Positions 49,642-57,704 of a stretch of 64,000 nt of DNA are shown one piece after another. Positions within the stretch are counted from its first letter, which is position 1; every line of letters begins with the position of its first letter. A model generated the notes under the pieces. That model did no database searches. It was given only the letters and a program-made list of their open reading frames with translations, and was not told the DNA's origin. A program made the translations under genes and the position numbers. Location of the stretch: the NCBI GenBank assembly GCA_963702445.1, contig CAVPCZ010000010.1, positions 186,001-250,000 on the forward strand, read 5' to 3'. This DNA comes from CAVPCZ01 sp963702445 (GTDB taxonomy: Bacteria > Bacteroidota > Ignavibacteria > UBA10030 > UBA6906).

Positions 49642-51791
49642 GTCATCACTCCGGTCCGCTGCGCGAGCGAACGCAACACCTGCACGACGTTGGCACGGAT
49701 GTGAATAAACTCATCGATCCCGGCCTTCCGGAAGTTCTCGACATGATCCTGTGGATACCCGGCGAGCACAATGATGACTCCCGGACAGGATGCTTTGAGG
49801 AGCGCGCAGAAGGATGGCACGAGAGATGGATAGGTGTCGTCAGTGGAGCAAAGCACGGCAATCGCAGCCCCGGAGTCAGCGGCAGCCCGCGCTGCCCCCT
49901 CCGGCGTGTCGAATCCTCCGGGGGCCAGAATGTCAAATCCACCGGCGGCAAAAAAGGCGGCTGAAAAATCAGCGCGCGCCTGATGTTGACCGACCGGTCC
50001 CATAGAGGCCAGGAATACCCGGGGCCGCGAGCCGGTGCGTCCGGCGAATCGCGCCATGGCACCCCTCAGCTCTTCGTATCCTTCCGCCTGCCGCCGTGCA
50101 GGGAGCGGCTCTGCCTTCGCCGGCGTCTCCCCCTTTGCGCTCCGCCAGGCGAGAACGGTTTCTCCCAGCGTTGCGCCGGACGATAGGGCATCGATCATCA
50201 ATGCCACTTCTTCAGCCGGTGCGCCCGCGCGCAACCTCGCCAGACGCCTGCCCATGGGCGTCTCCGGGCCATGATCGGGAGATCCTTTGAGCTTCTCCAG
50301 TGAAAGGGACCTGCGGCGATGGAGAGTCTCCCCTTCCACCGGACGCGCATCCAGGGGCGTTTCCGCCGCATTTGCGTAGACCGAGACACCCACAATGGGA
50401 TCCCGGCGCCGGTCGCTTCCCTCTTTCCGTGCGGCAGCGGTGTCGTTCACCGATTTCTGTATGTACCCTCCCTTCACCGCCTCAGCCATCCCACCCTTTG
50501 ATTCAATATCCTGAAACAGCGCCCAGCTCCTGTGAGCCAATGCGTCGGTCAACCACTCGACATACCAGGACCCGCCTGCGGGATCGGCCACACTGTCCAC
50601 ATGCGCTTCCGCTCCGAGAATGATCTGGCTGTTCCGGGCGATTCTCCGGGAGAATTCGTCCGGGGTGCGGAAAGGCTGATCAAAGGGGGCGACATGAACA
50701 CTGTCCGCACCGCCCGTGGCCGCGGCAAATGCCCCGGTCGTGGCGCGCAGCATATTCACGTACGGATCAACCTGCGTGAGCGTGAAGCCGGAGGTCCGGG
50801 CATGTATCGTCATGACCTGGTCTTCTTCGTTGCCGCCGAAGGCCTCCACAACGGCGGACCAGACTATCCGCGCGGCCCGCAGCCGCGCGACTTCCATGAA
50901 GAAATCCGTTCCGATGGAGAACGTGAACCAGACCCTGCGGGCAATGTCGTGAATCGTCAGCCCCCGGTCCAGCATTGCCCTGGTGTACTCCACGGCCGTG
51001 CCGAGTGCATAGGCCAATTCCTGTACCGCATCGGCGCCGGCATCGCGATAGGGGCTGCCGGAAGCCGCGATCGTCCGGACCTGTGGTGCATGAAGGAGTG
51101 CCCACTGCGTCGCAGCGTGCATTTCGTCATATGCCCCTTCAAGCGAAGTGGGCAGAACGCCGTGGCTCACAAGCGTTCCGATCGGGTCAGTCCCCGCGCT
51201 TCCGCGCAATACACCGGATGTCTTGCCCTGTTGAGCGAGGAGGGCACTCACCATGGCGAGGAAAACAGGACCTGACTGACCGGCTTCAACATAGAGCGGA
51301 TACCGGGAGAGGTCGGCTCCCTCCAGCGCCAGGGCCAGTTCACTCAGGGAGGCTATGGAAACACCACCCTTCCCCACGTGTTCTGCATTCGACTGGTCGG
51401 GATCCAGCCCGGCTCTTGCAGCTTTGTCCAGTGGCAGATAGACTGCGGTTTGACCCTGCTGGAGGTCGTGGCCGAGCGCGGCGCCAAATTCTTCACACGT
51501 CGGGTATGAGATTTCCTGAGTAATTTCCCATGTCTTCCCGGCCCGGCCAAGCACATGACCGCCACGGCGAAAGTCCGGATACCCGGGGAATTGTGATTCC
51601 GGCGTCCCCGGAGGCAGATCTTCAGACGTATAAATAGCGCGAAGGTCTATCCCTTCGTACGTCCGGAAAACCATCTTCTTGTCAAATGGGATACCTTTGA
51701 GCAGCTTTTCAGCCGCGATCCGCCATTCTTCGGGGGATGAAGGGGGAAATTCCCCGAAAAGGGGTTCGGATGGCGTGGATTCAGAAGGCAT
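49638..51791 (-). CDS. mutA: Methylmalonyl-CoA mutase small (beta) subunit
   Basis: A 717-residue homologue of MutB that serves as the structural partner. ATG 51791 begins MPSESTPSEPLFGEFPPSSP. It keeps the barrel (LYVEAGQSGPVFLAMVSALL, IHARTSGFTLTQVDPYVNML, ARNSQIILGAEAHVDSVADP) but its C-terminal B12-like domain reads MGPVGQHQARADFS and lacks the DxHxxG histidine motif, as expected for the non-catalytic subunit. It is the first gene of the mutA-mutB-meaB-mce-mmd operon. An AT-rich region precedes it but a promoter is not convincing. Confidence 0.94.
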   Translation of the reverse strand: MPSESTPSEPLFGEFPPSSPEEWRIAAEKLLKGIPFDKKMVFRTYEGIDLRAIYTSEDLPPGTPESQFPGYPDFRRGGHVLGRAGKTWEITQEISYPTCEEFGAALGHDLQQGQTAVYLPLDKAARAGLDPDQSNAEHVGKGGVSIASLSELALALEGADLSRYPLYVEAGQSGPVFLAMVSALLAQQGKTSGVLRGSAGTDPIGTLVSHGVLPTSLEGAYDEMHAATQWALLHAPQVRTIAASGSPYRDAGADAVQELAYALGTAVEYTRAMLDRGLTIHDIARRVWFTFSIGTDFFMEVARLRAARIVWSAVVEAFGGNEEDQVMTIHARTSGFTLTQVDPYVNMLRATTGAFAAATGGADSVHVAPFDQPFRTPDEFSRRIARNSQIILGAEAHVDSVADPAGGSWYVEWLTDALAHRSWALFQDIESKGGMAEAVKGGYIQKSVNDTAAARKEGSDRRRDPIVGVSVYANAAETPLDARPVEGETLHRRRSLSLEKLKGSPDHGPETPMGRRLARLRAGAPAEEVALMIDALSSGATLGETVLAWRSAKGETPAKAEPLPARRQAEGYEELRGAMARFAGRTGSRPRVFLASMGPVGQHQARADFSAAFFAAGGFDILAPGGFDTPEGAARAAADSGAAIAVLCSTDDTYPSLVPSFCALLKASCPGVIIVLAGYPQDHVENFRKAGIDEFIHIRANVVQVLRSLAQRTGVMT

Positions 51792-51909
51792 GCTACAAAA
51801 ACCTCGCTGCAATTCAAGAAAAAGAAAGAAGGAGTACGGGGAATTGAGGGTGAGTGTACAATATAGAGAAAAAACTTGAAAGAATAAAACAGCCAGGACA
51901 GCTACTCAA

Positions 51910-52821
51910 CTACTCAAGTATGGAGCGGAGAGCGCCTTCAAGGCGTGGATGGGCAAAATGGTAGCCCATCCCGGTCAGCCGGCCGGGGAGAACACGCCGC
52001 CCACCAAGAATCATCCCGGCCATCTCCCCCATCAGACTTCGAAGAACAAACCCCGGGACCCGGAGCCAGGACGGTCTTGCCAGCACGCGGGCCAGCGTCC
52101 GGCAGAATTCATCCATGCGGACGCTTTCCGGAGCCACACAATTCACCGGGCCATGAAGGTTGGGAGTATCGAGCGCAAAGAGCAGTGCCCCGATGACATC
52201 GTCACGGTGAACCCAGGGGAACCACTGTGCTCCCGAACCGATCGGTCCGCCCACGAACAGGCGGAATGGAAGCAACATTTTCTGCAGGGCTCCGCCGTCA
52301 TTCCCGAGCACTATTCCGAGACGCGGAAGCACAACACGTATCCCCGCACTCCGTGCTGCGAGCGCCTCCTGTTCCCAGAGGGCACACGTCTCACCGAGGA
52401 AACCTGAGGCGGAGGGAGTCTCTTCAGTTGCCGGGGATGCTTCCGAAAACCCGTAGTAACCTATCGCCGAGGCATTGATGAGGACCGAGGGTCTTTGCTT
52501 ACCCGCTGTCATGGCAAGAACCAGTGCACGTGTCGGTGTGATCCGGCTCTGAAGAATCCTCTGCTTCTGCCCCTTCGTCCATCTCCTCGCCGCAATCGGT
52601 TCCCCGGAGAGATTGATCACCGCATCCGCTTCTCCCACATGACGGGTCCAGTCTCCGGAGGTCTTCCCGTCCCACTGTGCAATGAGCACATCCGGCGGCA
52701 AACGCCGGCGGGCCACGACCGGATCCCGGACGAGCGCAACGACCCGATCCCCCCGGATCAGAAGCTCTCTCACAAGGGCGGTTCCGAGAAAACCGGTTCC
52801 ACCGGCAATCAGGATATTCAT
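51910..52821 (-). CDS. TIGR01777 family epimerase (SDR, YfcH-like)
   Basis: A 303-residue extended short-chain dehydrogenase-like protein. It begins MNILIAGGTGFLGTALVREL (nucleotide-binding GxxGxxG), has VINLSGEPIAARRWTKGQKQ, the family mark SRITPTRALV, SAIGYYGFSEASPATEETPS with the YYG motif, and FPWVHRDDVIGALLFAL; the C-terminus is the DUF1731-type WLRVPGFVLRSLMGEMAGMI. The ATG overlaps the upstream SRPBCC gene stop. Family members are often encoded with, or fused to, an SRPBCC domain. Substrate is unknown. It is probably the last gene of the carotenoid operon. Confidence 0.88.
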   Translation of the reverse strand: MNILIAGGTGFLGTALVRELLIRGDRVVALVRDPVVARRRLPPDVLIAQWDGKTSGDWTRHVGEADAVINLSGEPIAARRWTKGQKQRILQSRITPTRALVLAMTAGKQRPSVLINASAIGYYGFSEASPATEETPSASGFLGETCALWEQEALAARSAGIRVVLPRLGIVLGNDGGALQKMLLPFRLFVGGPIGSGAQWFPWVHRDDVIGALLFALDTPNLHGPVNCVAPESVRMDEFCRTLARVLARPSWLRVPGFVLRSLMGEMAGMILGGRRVLPGRLTGMGYHFAHPRLEGALRSILE

Positions 52822-53294
52822 GCGATGTTCACCGGAATGGCTTTCGCCAGAGCCGGGCCGAGGACTTTCGCCCGGTATTCGAAGATCCCCCGTACCTGAC
52901 GCTTCACGAAGAGAGAATGGGCAAGCGCGCCCAGCACTCCGAAGGGAAGGGCGTAATGCACGCTGTCTGTCATCTCCGTGCCCCCCGGGACCGGCTTGAA
53001 GAGGTGGCGGTGAAACCACAAAGCATAGGGACCGCGGAGTTGTTCATCCACAAACTCATACGGCGGGTTGTAGGTGGTAATCAACGTTGTCCATCGAAGA
53101 CGCACACCCGCCACACGTATGGTGTAGTCGATCAGCGTCCCCACTTTCATCACGATGGGCGGGGGGGTAAGTATGCTGAATCCCAGCTGAGGCGGCGTGA
53201 TACGCCCCAGGTTTTCCGGCTTCTCGAAAAAGGGAAAGAGATCGTGAATCCGGTACGGGAGAACCTGCGTGTGGCGAAGCACGTGGACTTTCAC
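52818..53294 (-). CDS. SRPBCC family protein (ligand-binding, START-like)
   Basis: A 158-residue cytoplasmic protein with the SRPBCC pattern: HVLRHTQVLPYRIHDLFPFF, ENLGRITPPQLGFSILTPPP, IDYTIRVAGVRLRWTTLITT, YNPPYEFVDEQLRGPYALWF and HRHLFKPVPGGTEMTDSVHY. It pairs with the TIGR01777 gene through an ATGA overlap, a well-known association. It likely binds a hydrophobic ligand, but which is unknown. Within a carotenoid operon, a pigment or isoprenoid ligand is a guess. Confidence 0.82.
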   Translation of the reverse strand: MKVHVLRHTQVLPYRIHDLFPFFEKPENLGRITPPQLGFSILTPPPIVMKVGTLIDYTIRVAGVRLRWTTLITTYNPPYEFVDEQLRGPYALWFHRHLFKPVPGGTEMTDSVHYALPFGVLGALAHSLFVKRQVRGIFEYRAKVLGPALAKAIPVNIA

Positions 53295-53330
53295 AGTAGC
53301 GCCTTCAGGTTTGTTGGAGTCTCCGCAGCA

Positions 53331-53666
53331 TCATTCCGATGGTCCCTGGTCGGCCGGGGTCGAGGCGGCAGGGTAGTGTATCCATTCGATTGCATTGCCG
53401 TCCGGATCCACCACATATTGCGACAGACTTCCGTCGCGGTGCGACCTGGCCTTCCGGAGAAACTCTTCGGACGGTGACGGACCGACGTCGAACGCTATAT
53501 GCCGGGGGTGCTGATTGGGCAACGTGAGAGCGAGTTTGACGCCGCCGGCATCCAGCATCGCCCAGGTATCATCCTGATACAACACTTTCGCATCCATCTT
53601 CGTCACGTACCACTCCACGGAACGGGCGATGTCTTTCACATTCAGTGCAACGTGGTCAAAGTTCAT
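53331..53666 (-). CDS. VOC/glyoxalase-fold family protein
   Basis: A 111-residue single VOC domain: MNFDHVALNVKDIARSVEWY at the start with the metal-ligand His, LALTLPNQHPRHIAFDVGPS in the middle and DPDGNAIEWIHYP with the terminal Glu ligand. Such proteins include dioxygenases, epimerases and lactoylglutathione-lyase-like enzymes. Its start overlaps the crtYd stop by 11 bases, so it belongs to the same transcript. Its function in pigment metabolism is unknown. Confidence 0.8.
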   Translation of the reverse strand: MNFDHVALNVKDIARSVEWYVTKMDAKVLYQDDTWAMLDAGGVKLALTLPNQHPRHIAFDVGPSPSEEFLRKARSHRDGSLSQYVVDPDGNAIEWIHYPAASTPADQGPSE

Positions 53667-53964
53667 GGCGCCGCTCCCTTCGCAGAAAAAACTCCCAGAG
53701 CACCAGGGTCAGCGTGATGAGGCCGAACCCGTAGAAGAAGTCCTCCACCGGAATCGTTCCCAGACGGATGCCGAGAAAGTACTCCGGGTTGTAGATCACG
53801 ATCGGTCTCCAGGTGAGATACCCGTTGGAAGGTATCTTGAAGAAGAACATGATGGCGATGGTCACCCAGAATGTTCTCCTGACGGTCACACGCGTCCCCA
53901 GCAGATGATCCAGAAGAACGACCGCAATCGCCGAACCGACGGCAAACAGCGTATATTCTTTCAT
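53656..53964 (-). CDS. crtYd: Lycopene cyclase domain protein, second subunit
   Basis: A 102-residue, three-TM protein: YTLFAVGSAIAVVLLDHLLG, FWVTIAIMFFFKIPSNGYLT and NPEYFLGIRLGTIPVEDFFY, where the PVED-F-FY motif is the conserved lycopene-cyclase-domain signature. With the overlapping crtYc (ATGA) it forms a heterodimeric carotenoid cyclase as first known from actinobacteria and Myxococcus, which adds the beta-ionone rings to lycopene. Confidence 0.9.
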   Translation of the reverse strand: MKEYTLFAVGSAIAVVLLDHLLGTRVTVRRTFWVTIAIMFFFKIPSNGYLTWRPIVIYNPEYFLGIRLGTIPVEDFFYGFGLITLTLVLWEFFLRRERRHEL

Positions 53965-54269
53965 TTTCTCTCCAGCAGCTTGCGGACGGCCTCATACGTA
54001 AAAATCGACACGAATGTCAGAACCACGAAGAACAACCACTCTTCGACGGGCATTCCCAGGATAGGGAATCCCACGACATAGTCGGGATTGAATGACCAGT
54101 GCCCCCGCGCGGTCACCGCAACATCCCAGGCCCAGTAGAGGATACTGACAATCCCCATTGCCTTGAGAAGCGGTCCGGCATGCCTGTACATCCCGAGACG
54201 CATAACGAAGCTGAGGAGAAGAGGGAAAAACAGGATCGCCCCGAGGACGATGAAGTATTCGGTGTTCAT
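53961..54269 (-). CDS. crtYc: Lycopene cyclase domain protein, first subunit
   Basis: A 102-residue, three-TM protein: MNTEYFIVLGAILFFPLLLS, SILYWAWDVAVTARGHWSFN and the signature FPILGMPVEEWLFFVVLTFV with PVEE-W-F. The start ATG 54269 shares a base with the stop of the upstream gene. It is transcribed before crtYd, the usual order. Both subunits are intact, so lycopene cyclisation is expected. Confidence 0.92.
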   Translation of the reverse strand: MNTEYFIVLGAILFFPLLLSFVMRLGMYRHAGPLLKAMGIVSILYWAWDVAVTARGHWSFNPDYVVGFPILGMPVEEWLFFVVLTFVSIFTYEAVRKLLERK

Positions 54270-54832
54270 CACGGTCTTCCTTTTCCTGTTACGGCGGACG
54301 TCTCCGCTTCCAGTTCCCGGACAGCACGCCAGGAAAATTCTTCCAGCATCGAGCGGAGGTCCTTTTCCATCTGCTCGCTGATGAAGCTCTCGCCCAGCAC
54401 AGGTGCCAGAAGGTGAATGTCCGTACCGGAATCGCGGACGAGGCGCACGCGCAGACGGAGGTCCACACGTGTCGTCCCGCCGCCGCCGGGAGAAACACTG
54501 AGGCGGTATGACATCCAGTTGTGTGCCTGTGTATCAGAGGTCCGGTACAGGACCGCACCCTCGTGCGTGGAAGTGCGCTCCAGGCTGAATGCATTGCGGG
54601 CCGTTCCGGAAAAAGGGATTTCCCTCTCCGTACAATAGAGGTACCTGTTCCCTCCTTCATGCCGGATTTCCACGACACCCGGCATGTTGCGGGCGAGAAG
54701 ACCGATATCCGCAAGCCTCACGCGCACCGTATCCGGATGTGCGCGAAGGGTGAACGATCCCTCCGCAGTCGCATCGACGATGAAGGCGCCCTCCAGTGAG
54801 AACGCCGCAAACAGCAACAGTCCTGCTATCAT
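54269..54832 (-). CDS. SRPBCC-like protein with N-terminal signal sequence
   Basis: A 187-residue protein beginning with a hydrophobic leader (MIAGLLLFAAFSLEGAFIVD) suitable for export or anchoring. The rest reads like a START/SRPBCC domain: FTLRAHPDTVRVRLADIGLL, ARNMPGVVEIRHEGGNRYLY, HNWMSYRLSVSPGGGGTTRV and a long C-terminal helix FISEQMEKDLRSMLEEFSWR. The family is not certain; DUF1997-like proteins are a possible comparison. It sits between crtZ and crtYc and starts about 36 bases after crtZ ends. A periplasmic or membrane lipid-handling role is plausible but unproved. Confidence 0.68.
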   Translation of the reverse strand: MIAGLLLFAAFSLEGAFIVDATAEGSFTLRAHPDTVRVRLADIGLLARNMPGVVEIRHEGGNRYLYCTEREIPFSGTARNAFSLERTSTHEGAVLYRTSDTQAHNWMSYRLSVSPGGGGTTRVDLRLRVRLVRDSGTDIHLLAPVLGESFISEQMEKDLRSMLEEFSWRAVRELEAETSAVTGKGRP

Positions 54833-54868
54833 GATTCTTTCATCCGCCGCCGCCGGTGGCGGGTCGGG

Positions 54869-55328
54869 TTATCGCGCTTCGTCTTCCTGCGGCAGCTTGC
54901 TTCGCAGATCGACGGGGCAAAGGGAAGAGCAGCAGCCCGTACGGTTCTTCGCCGTAGGTGTGATGCACCATATGGGCTTTCTTCACCCGCTGCAGATACG
55001 GCACCCGGAATGTCAGGTTCTTGACCCGGCGGTGCACGTACATGTCGTGAATGACGAAATACACCATGCCGTAGAGGGCAATCCCGATGGCCAGCGCAAG
55101 CAGATCCATCCTGCCCGGATCGGCAACCGCATAGGACATCAGATAGATGCTTGAGGAGGCGAACACCAGGGGAAAGATGTCGTTCCACTCAAAGGGACCG
55201 GTCCGTGGTGTATGGTGGCTCTTGTGGAAGATCCACAGGAGCTTGTGATACACAAACCGGTGCACAAGGTAGGAGAAGAACTCCATGGCGACAAAGGCCA
55301 TGAGCACGATAAGGCTAAAACGGAGCAT
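54869..55328 (-). CDS. crtZ: Beta-carotene hydroxylase CrtZ-like (fatty acid hydroxylase superfamily), one frameshift
   Basis: A 152-residue di-iron membrane enzyme. The four histidine motifs are complete: HRFVYH, HKSHH, HDMYVHRR and KKAHMVHH. TM helices flank them. A shift at about 54910-54917 hides the end; one base removed after FPLPR gives DLRSKLPQEDEAR and a stop at 54869. CrtZ adds 3-hydroxyl groups to beta-rings, converting beta-carotene to zeaxanthin. No ketolase (crtW) gene is present in the window. Confidence 0.86.
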
Positions 55329-55337
55329 AGGGAGACC

Positions 55338-56789
55338 TCACTGTGTGCGGGAAGTTTTGTACAATTCCATCGTAAGAATGCGCTGTTCGCCGTGGTCCAC
55401 CATGGGCGCGGGATAATCGCGCCCGATCCGGCACCCGAAGGCTTCCTGGTCCTGCCGGGACATCTTCCAGGGCTCATGAATCAGTGTCACCGGCACGGAC
55501 GACAGCTCGGGCACGTAGCGCCGGACGTACGCGCCCTCCGGATCAAATTTCTTTCCCTGGCTGACCGGATTGAAGATTCTGAACCAGGGAGAGGCATCGG
55601 TCCCCGTGCCCGCACTCCACTGCCACCCCCCGTTGTTGGAGGCGAAATCGGCATCGATGAGCCGGCCGAAAAAGTACCGTTCCCCCTCCTGCCAGTTCAG
55701 ATGAAGGTCCTTGGTGAGGAAGGAGGCGACAATCATGCGCGCCCGGTTGTGCATCCATCCTTCGCTGTTCAGCTGCCGCATGGCCGCATCCACGATCGGG
55801 TATCCCGTTGTTCCGCTTGCCCACCGCGCAAACCTCGACTCGCTCTTGCGCCACCGGATCTTCCGCATATCTTCTTTGAACGATCCGTGCTGGACAAACG
55901 GGAAATTCGAGAGGATCTGGTAGTAGAATTCACGCCAGATCAGCTCACCGACATAGGTGTCGATGCCGGCTTTCTCCACAGGTTGAAGCCGCCCGGCAGA
56001 TTCCAGCCGTTCTTCGGCTTTCCGCGCAGCCCAGTACACCTTTCGCGGGGAAATGGTCCCGGTGGAAAGATGCGCCGAAAGCCGTGATGTGCCGTCCACA
56101 CCGGGAAGATCCCGGAGGGTTTTGTACTGACCGATCCCCGACCGGGTGAACACCCGCAGGCGATCCAGCGCGTCACTCTCACCTCCAAGGGGTGCAGCGT
56201 CGCCGAAACCCGGCATCGCGGAAAGAGGAATGCTTCCTTCCGCGAGCGGTACCGGACTGATTCTCCGTGGTGCCGGAAGCACACGGGGCACATCGTCGCC
56301 GGCCGCGAGCCAGGCCCTCTTGTATGGCGTGAAGACTCTGTATGGAGACCCGCCGGCGTTCAGGATTTCCATTCCCTCGCGCAGGACCCGGTCTTTGACC
56401 GTCATCATCGCAGCTCCGAGACGCTGAAGATCATACGCCAGACGGGACTCCCGCTCCAGGGCAGGCGCATCATACACGCGGGCGGCATACACGGCGTCCG
56501 CCCCGTATGCCGCTGCAGAAGCAGGAATCTGGTCTTCGGGCCGGCCGACCCGGACATGCAGCTGCGTTCCGCGATCGCGAAGCCTCCCATCCAGGTCGGC
56601 AATAGCCCCGGAGAGAAACCGGCGTCTCGGTGTGTCCGCACGATATTCGGCCGAATAACGCAGGACCAGGAGCGGGATCACTTCATCCGCATCCTGAAGG
56701 GCCTGCCAGAGCGGAGTATTGTCCTCCACCCGCAATGCCCGCCGCATCCAGACGAGAATTCTCCTGTGCTTTTTTCCCGTGGGGGACAT
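55338..56789 (-). CDS. phrB: Deoxyribodipyrimidine photolyase (class I cryptochrome/photolyase family)
   Basis: A 483-residue FAD enzyme repairing UV-induced pyrimidine dimers with light. The N-terminal antenna domain has ILVWMRRALRVEDNTPLWQA, and the C-terminal FAD domain has TSRLSAHLSTGTISPRKVYW, GELIWREFYYQILSNFPFVQ, TTGYPIVDAAMRQLNSEGWM, HNRARMIVASFLTKDLHLNW, and LIDADFASNNGGWQWSAGTG with NPVSQGKKFDPEG. The Trp electron-transfer residues are likely among these. It lies in the carotenoid operon, two bases from crtE, so it should be induced with the pigment genes. Confidence 0.95.
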   Translation of the reverse strand: MSPTGKKHRRILVWMRRALRVEDNTPLWQALQDADEVIPLLVLRYSAEYRADTPRRRFLSGAIADLDGRLRDRGTQLHVRVGRPEDQIPASAAAYGADAVYAARVYDAPALERESRLAYDLQRLGAAMMTVKDRVLREGMEILNAGGSPYRVFTPYKRAWLAAGDDVPRVLPAPRRISPVPLAEGSIPLSAMPGFGDAAPLGGESDALDRLRVFTRSGIGQYKTLRDLPGVDGTSRLSAHLSTGTISPRKVYWAARKAEERLESAGRLQPVEKAGIDTYVGELIWREFYYQILSNFPFVQHGSFKEDMRKIRWRKSESRFARWASGTTGYPIVDAAMRQLNSEGWMHNRARMIVASFLTKDLHLNWQEGERYFFGRLIDADFASNNGGWQWSAGTGTDASPWFRIFNPVSQGKKFDPEGAYVRRYVPELSSVPVTLIHEPWKMSRQDQEAFGCRIGRDYPAPMVDHGEQRILTMELYKTSRTQ

Positions 56790-56791
56790 GC

Positions 56792-57679
56792 CTACTTTTT
56801 CCGTTCGAGAAGCGCAAGGGCGAGTTCTCCGAGGCGTTCACGTGCCGGGGATTCAGGCAACGTATTCAGCGCGTGAAGGGCCCCGGCCGTGCACGAATCC
56901 ACCATACTGCGAATGGCCGCCAGGTGATCCGTGGATGCATAGGCAAGGGTGAGAAAGGTCTGACGGCCGTTCAACACATCCCTCCCCACCGACTTTCCGG
57001 TCTCCTGTTCGCTCCCGATGGCATCCAGCAGGTCATCCGTGGCCTGATAGGCCAGCCCCAGTGATAGACCGAACCGACCCAGCGCATTCACACGCCTCTC
57101 ATCATCCGTGCCCAGCAACGCCCCGATACGCGTGCACGCCTCGACAAGACGCGCCGTTTTGCGTTCCACCATCCACCGATGACTCTCGGCATCGCCAAGG
57201 CCTGACGCTTCAGGCAGGATATCGGCGGATTGGCCCACACAGAGATCCAGAAAGCAGCTGGTGAAGGTCTCGAGAATACGGTCTTTGCGGGGGGATTGCA
57301 CGCCCTGGATCAAACGGAAGGCAAGAGCCAGAAGCGTATCTCCCGCGACGATCGCCATCGGAACGCCGTGCCGCCTGTACACCGTGGGCATGCCGCGCCG
57401 CAACTCCGCCTGATCCATGATGTCATCATGCACCAGGGATGAGGCATGCAGAAGCTCGAGCGCTGCTCCGGCCTCGAGCGCGTCCGATTCCCTCCCTCCC
57501 GCCGCCGCACATGACAGGGCGGTCAACAACGGACGGAGACGCTTCCCCCCGGACGTCGATTGCCTGAGTACTTCCCGCAGAGGGGCGGGTTCGACAGCCG
57601 CCACGGAGAGCATGATGACCCCGTCGATATCCAGAGAAACCCCGCTCTCCGCCGGGTACTGCTGCGCAGTCATGTTCAT
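56792..57679 (-). CDS. crtE: Polyprenyl (geranylgeranyl) diphosphate synthase
   Basis: A 295-residue trans-prenyltransferase. ATG 57679 gives MNMTAQQYPAESGVSLDIDG; upstream codons are a shadow of crtB. Motifs: GGKRLRPLLTALSCAAAGGR, the first Asp-rich motif SSLVHDDIMDQAELRRGMPT, and the second AYQATDDLLDAIGSEQETGK. Chain length cannot be proved, but the crtB neighbour implies GGPP. The stop is two bases before the photolyase start. Confidence 0.9.
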   Translation of the reverse strand: MNMTAQQYPAESGVSLDIDGVIMLSVAAVEPAPLREVLRQSTSGGKRLRPLLTALSCAAAGGRESDALEAGAALELLHASSLVHDDIMDQAELRRGMPTVYRRHGVPMAIVAGDTLLALAFRLIQGVQSPRKDRILETFTSCFLDLCVGQSADILPEASGLGDAESHRWMVERKTARLVEACTRIGALLGTDDERRVNALGRFGLSLGLAYQATDDLLDAIGSEQETGKSVGRDVLNGRQTFLTLAYASTDHLAAIRSMVDSCTAGALHALNTLPESPARERLGELALALLERKK

Positions 57680-57704
57680 GGAGCTGTTCTTCCGTCGCTG
57701 ATGA

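Noticed and set aside
51792..51909. Possible promoter for mutA (TATATT on the minus strand in an AT-rich spacer)
   Set aside because: The -35 at correct spacing is poor (TTTATT) and several alternatives fit equally, so no feature is called.
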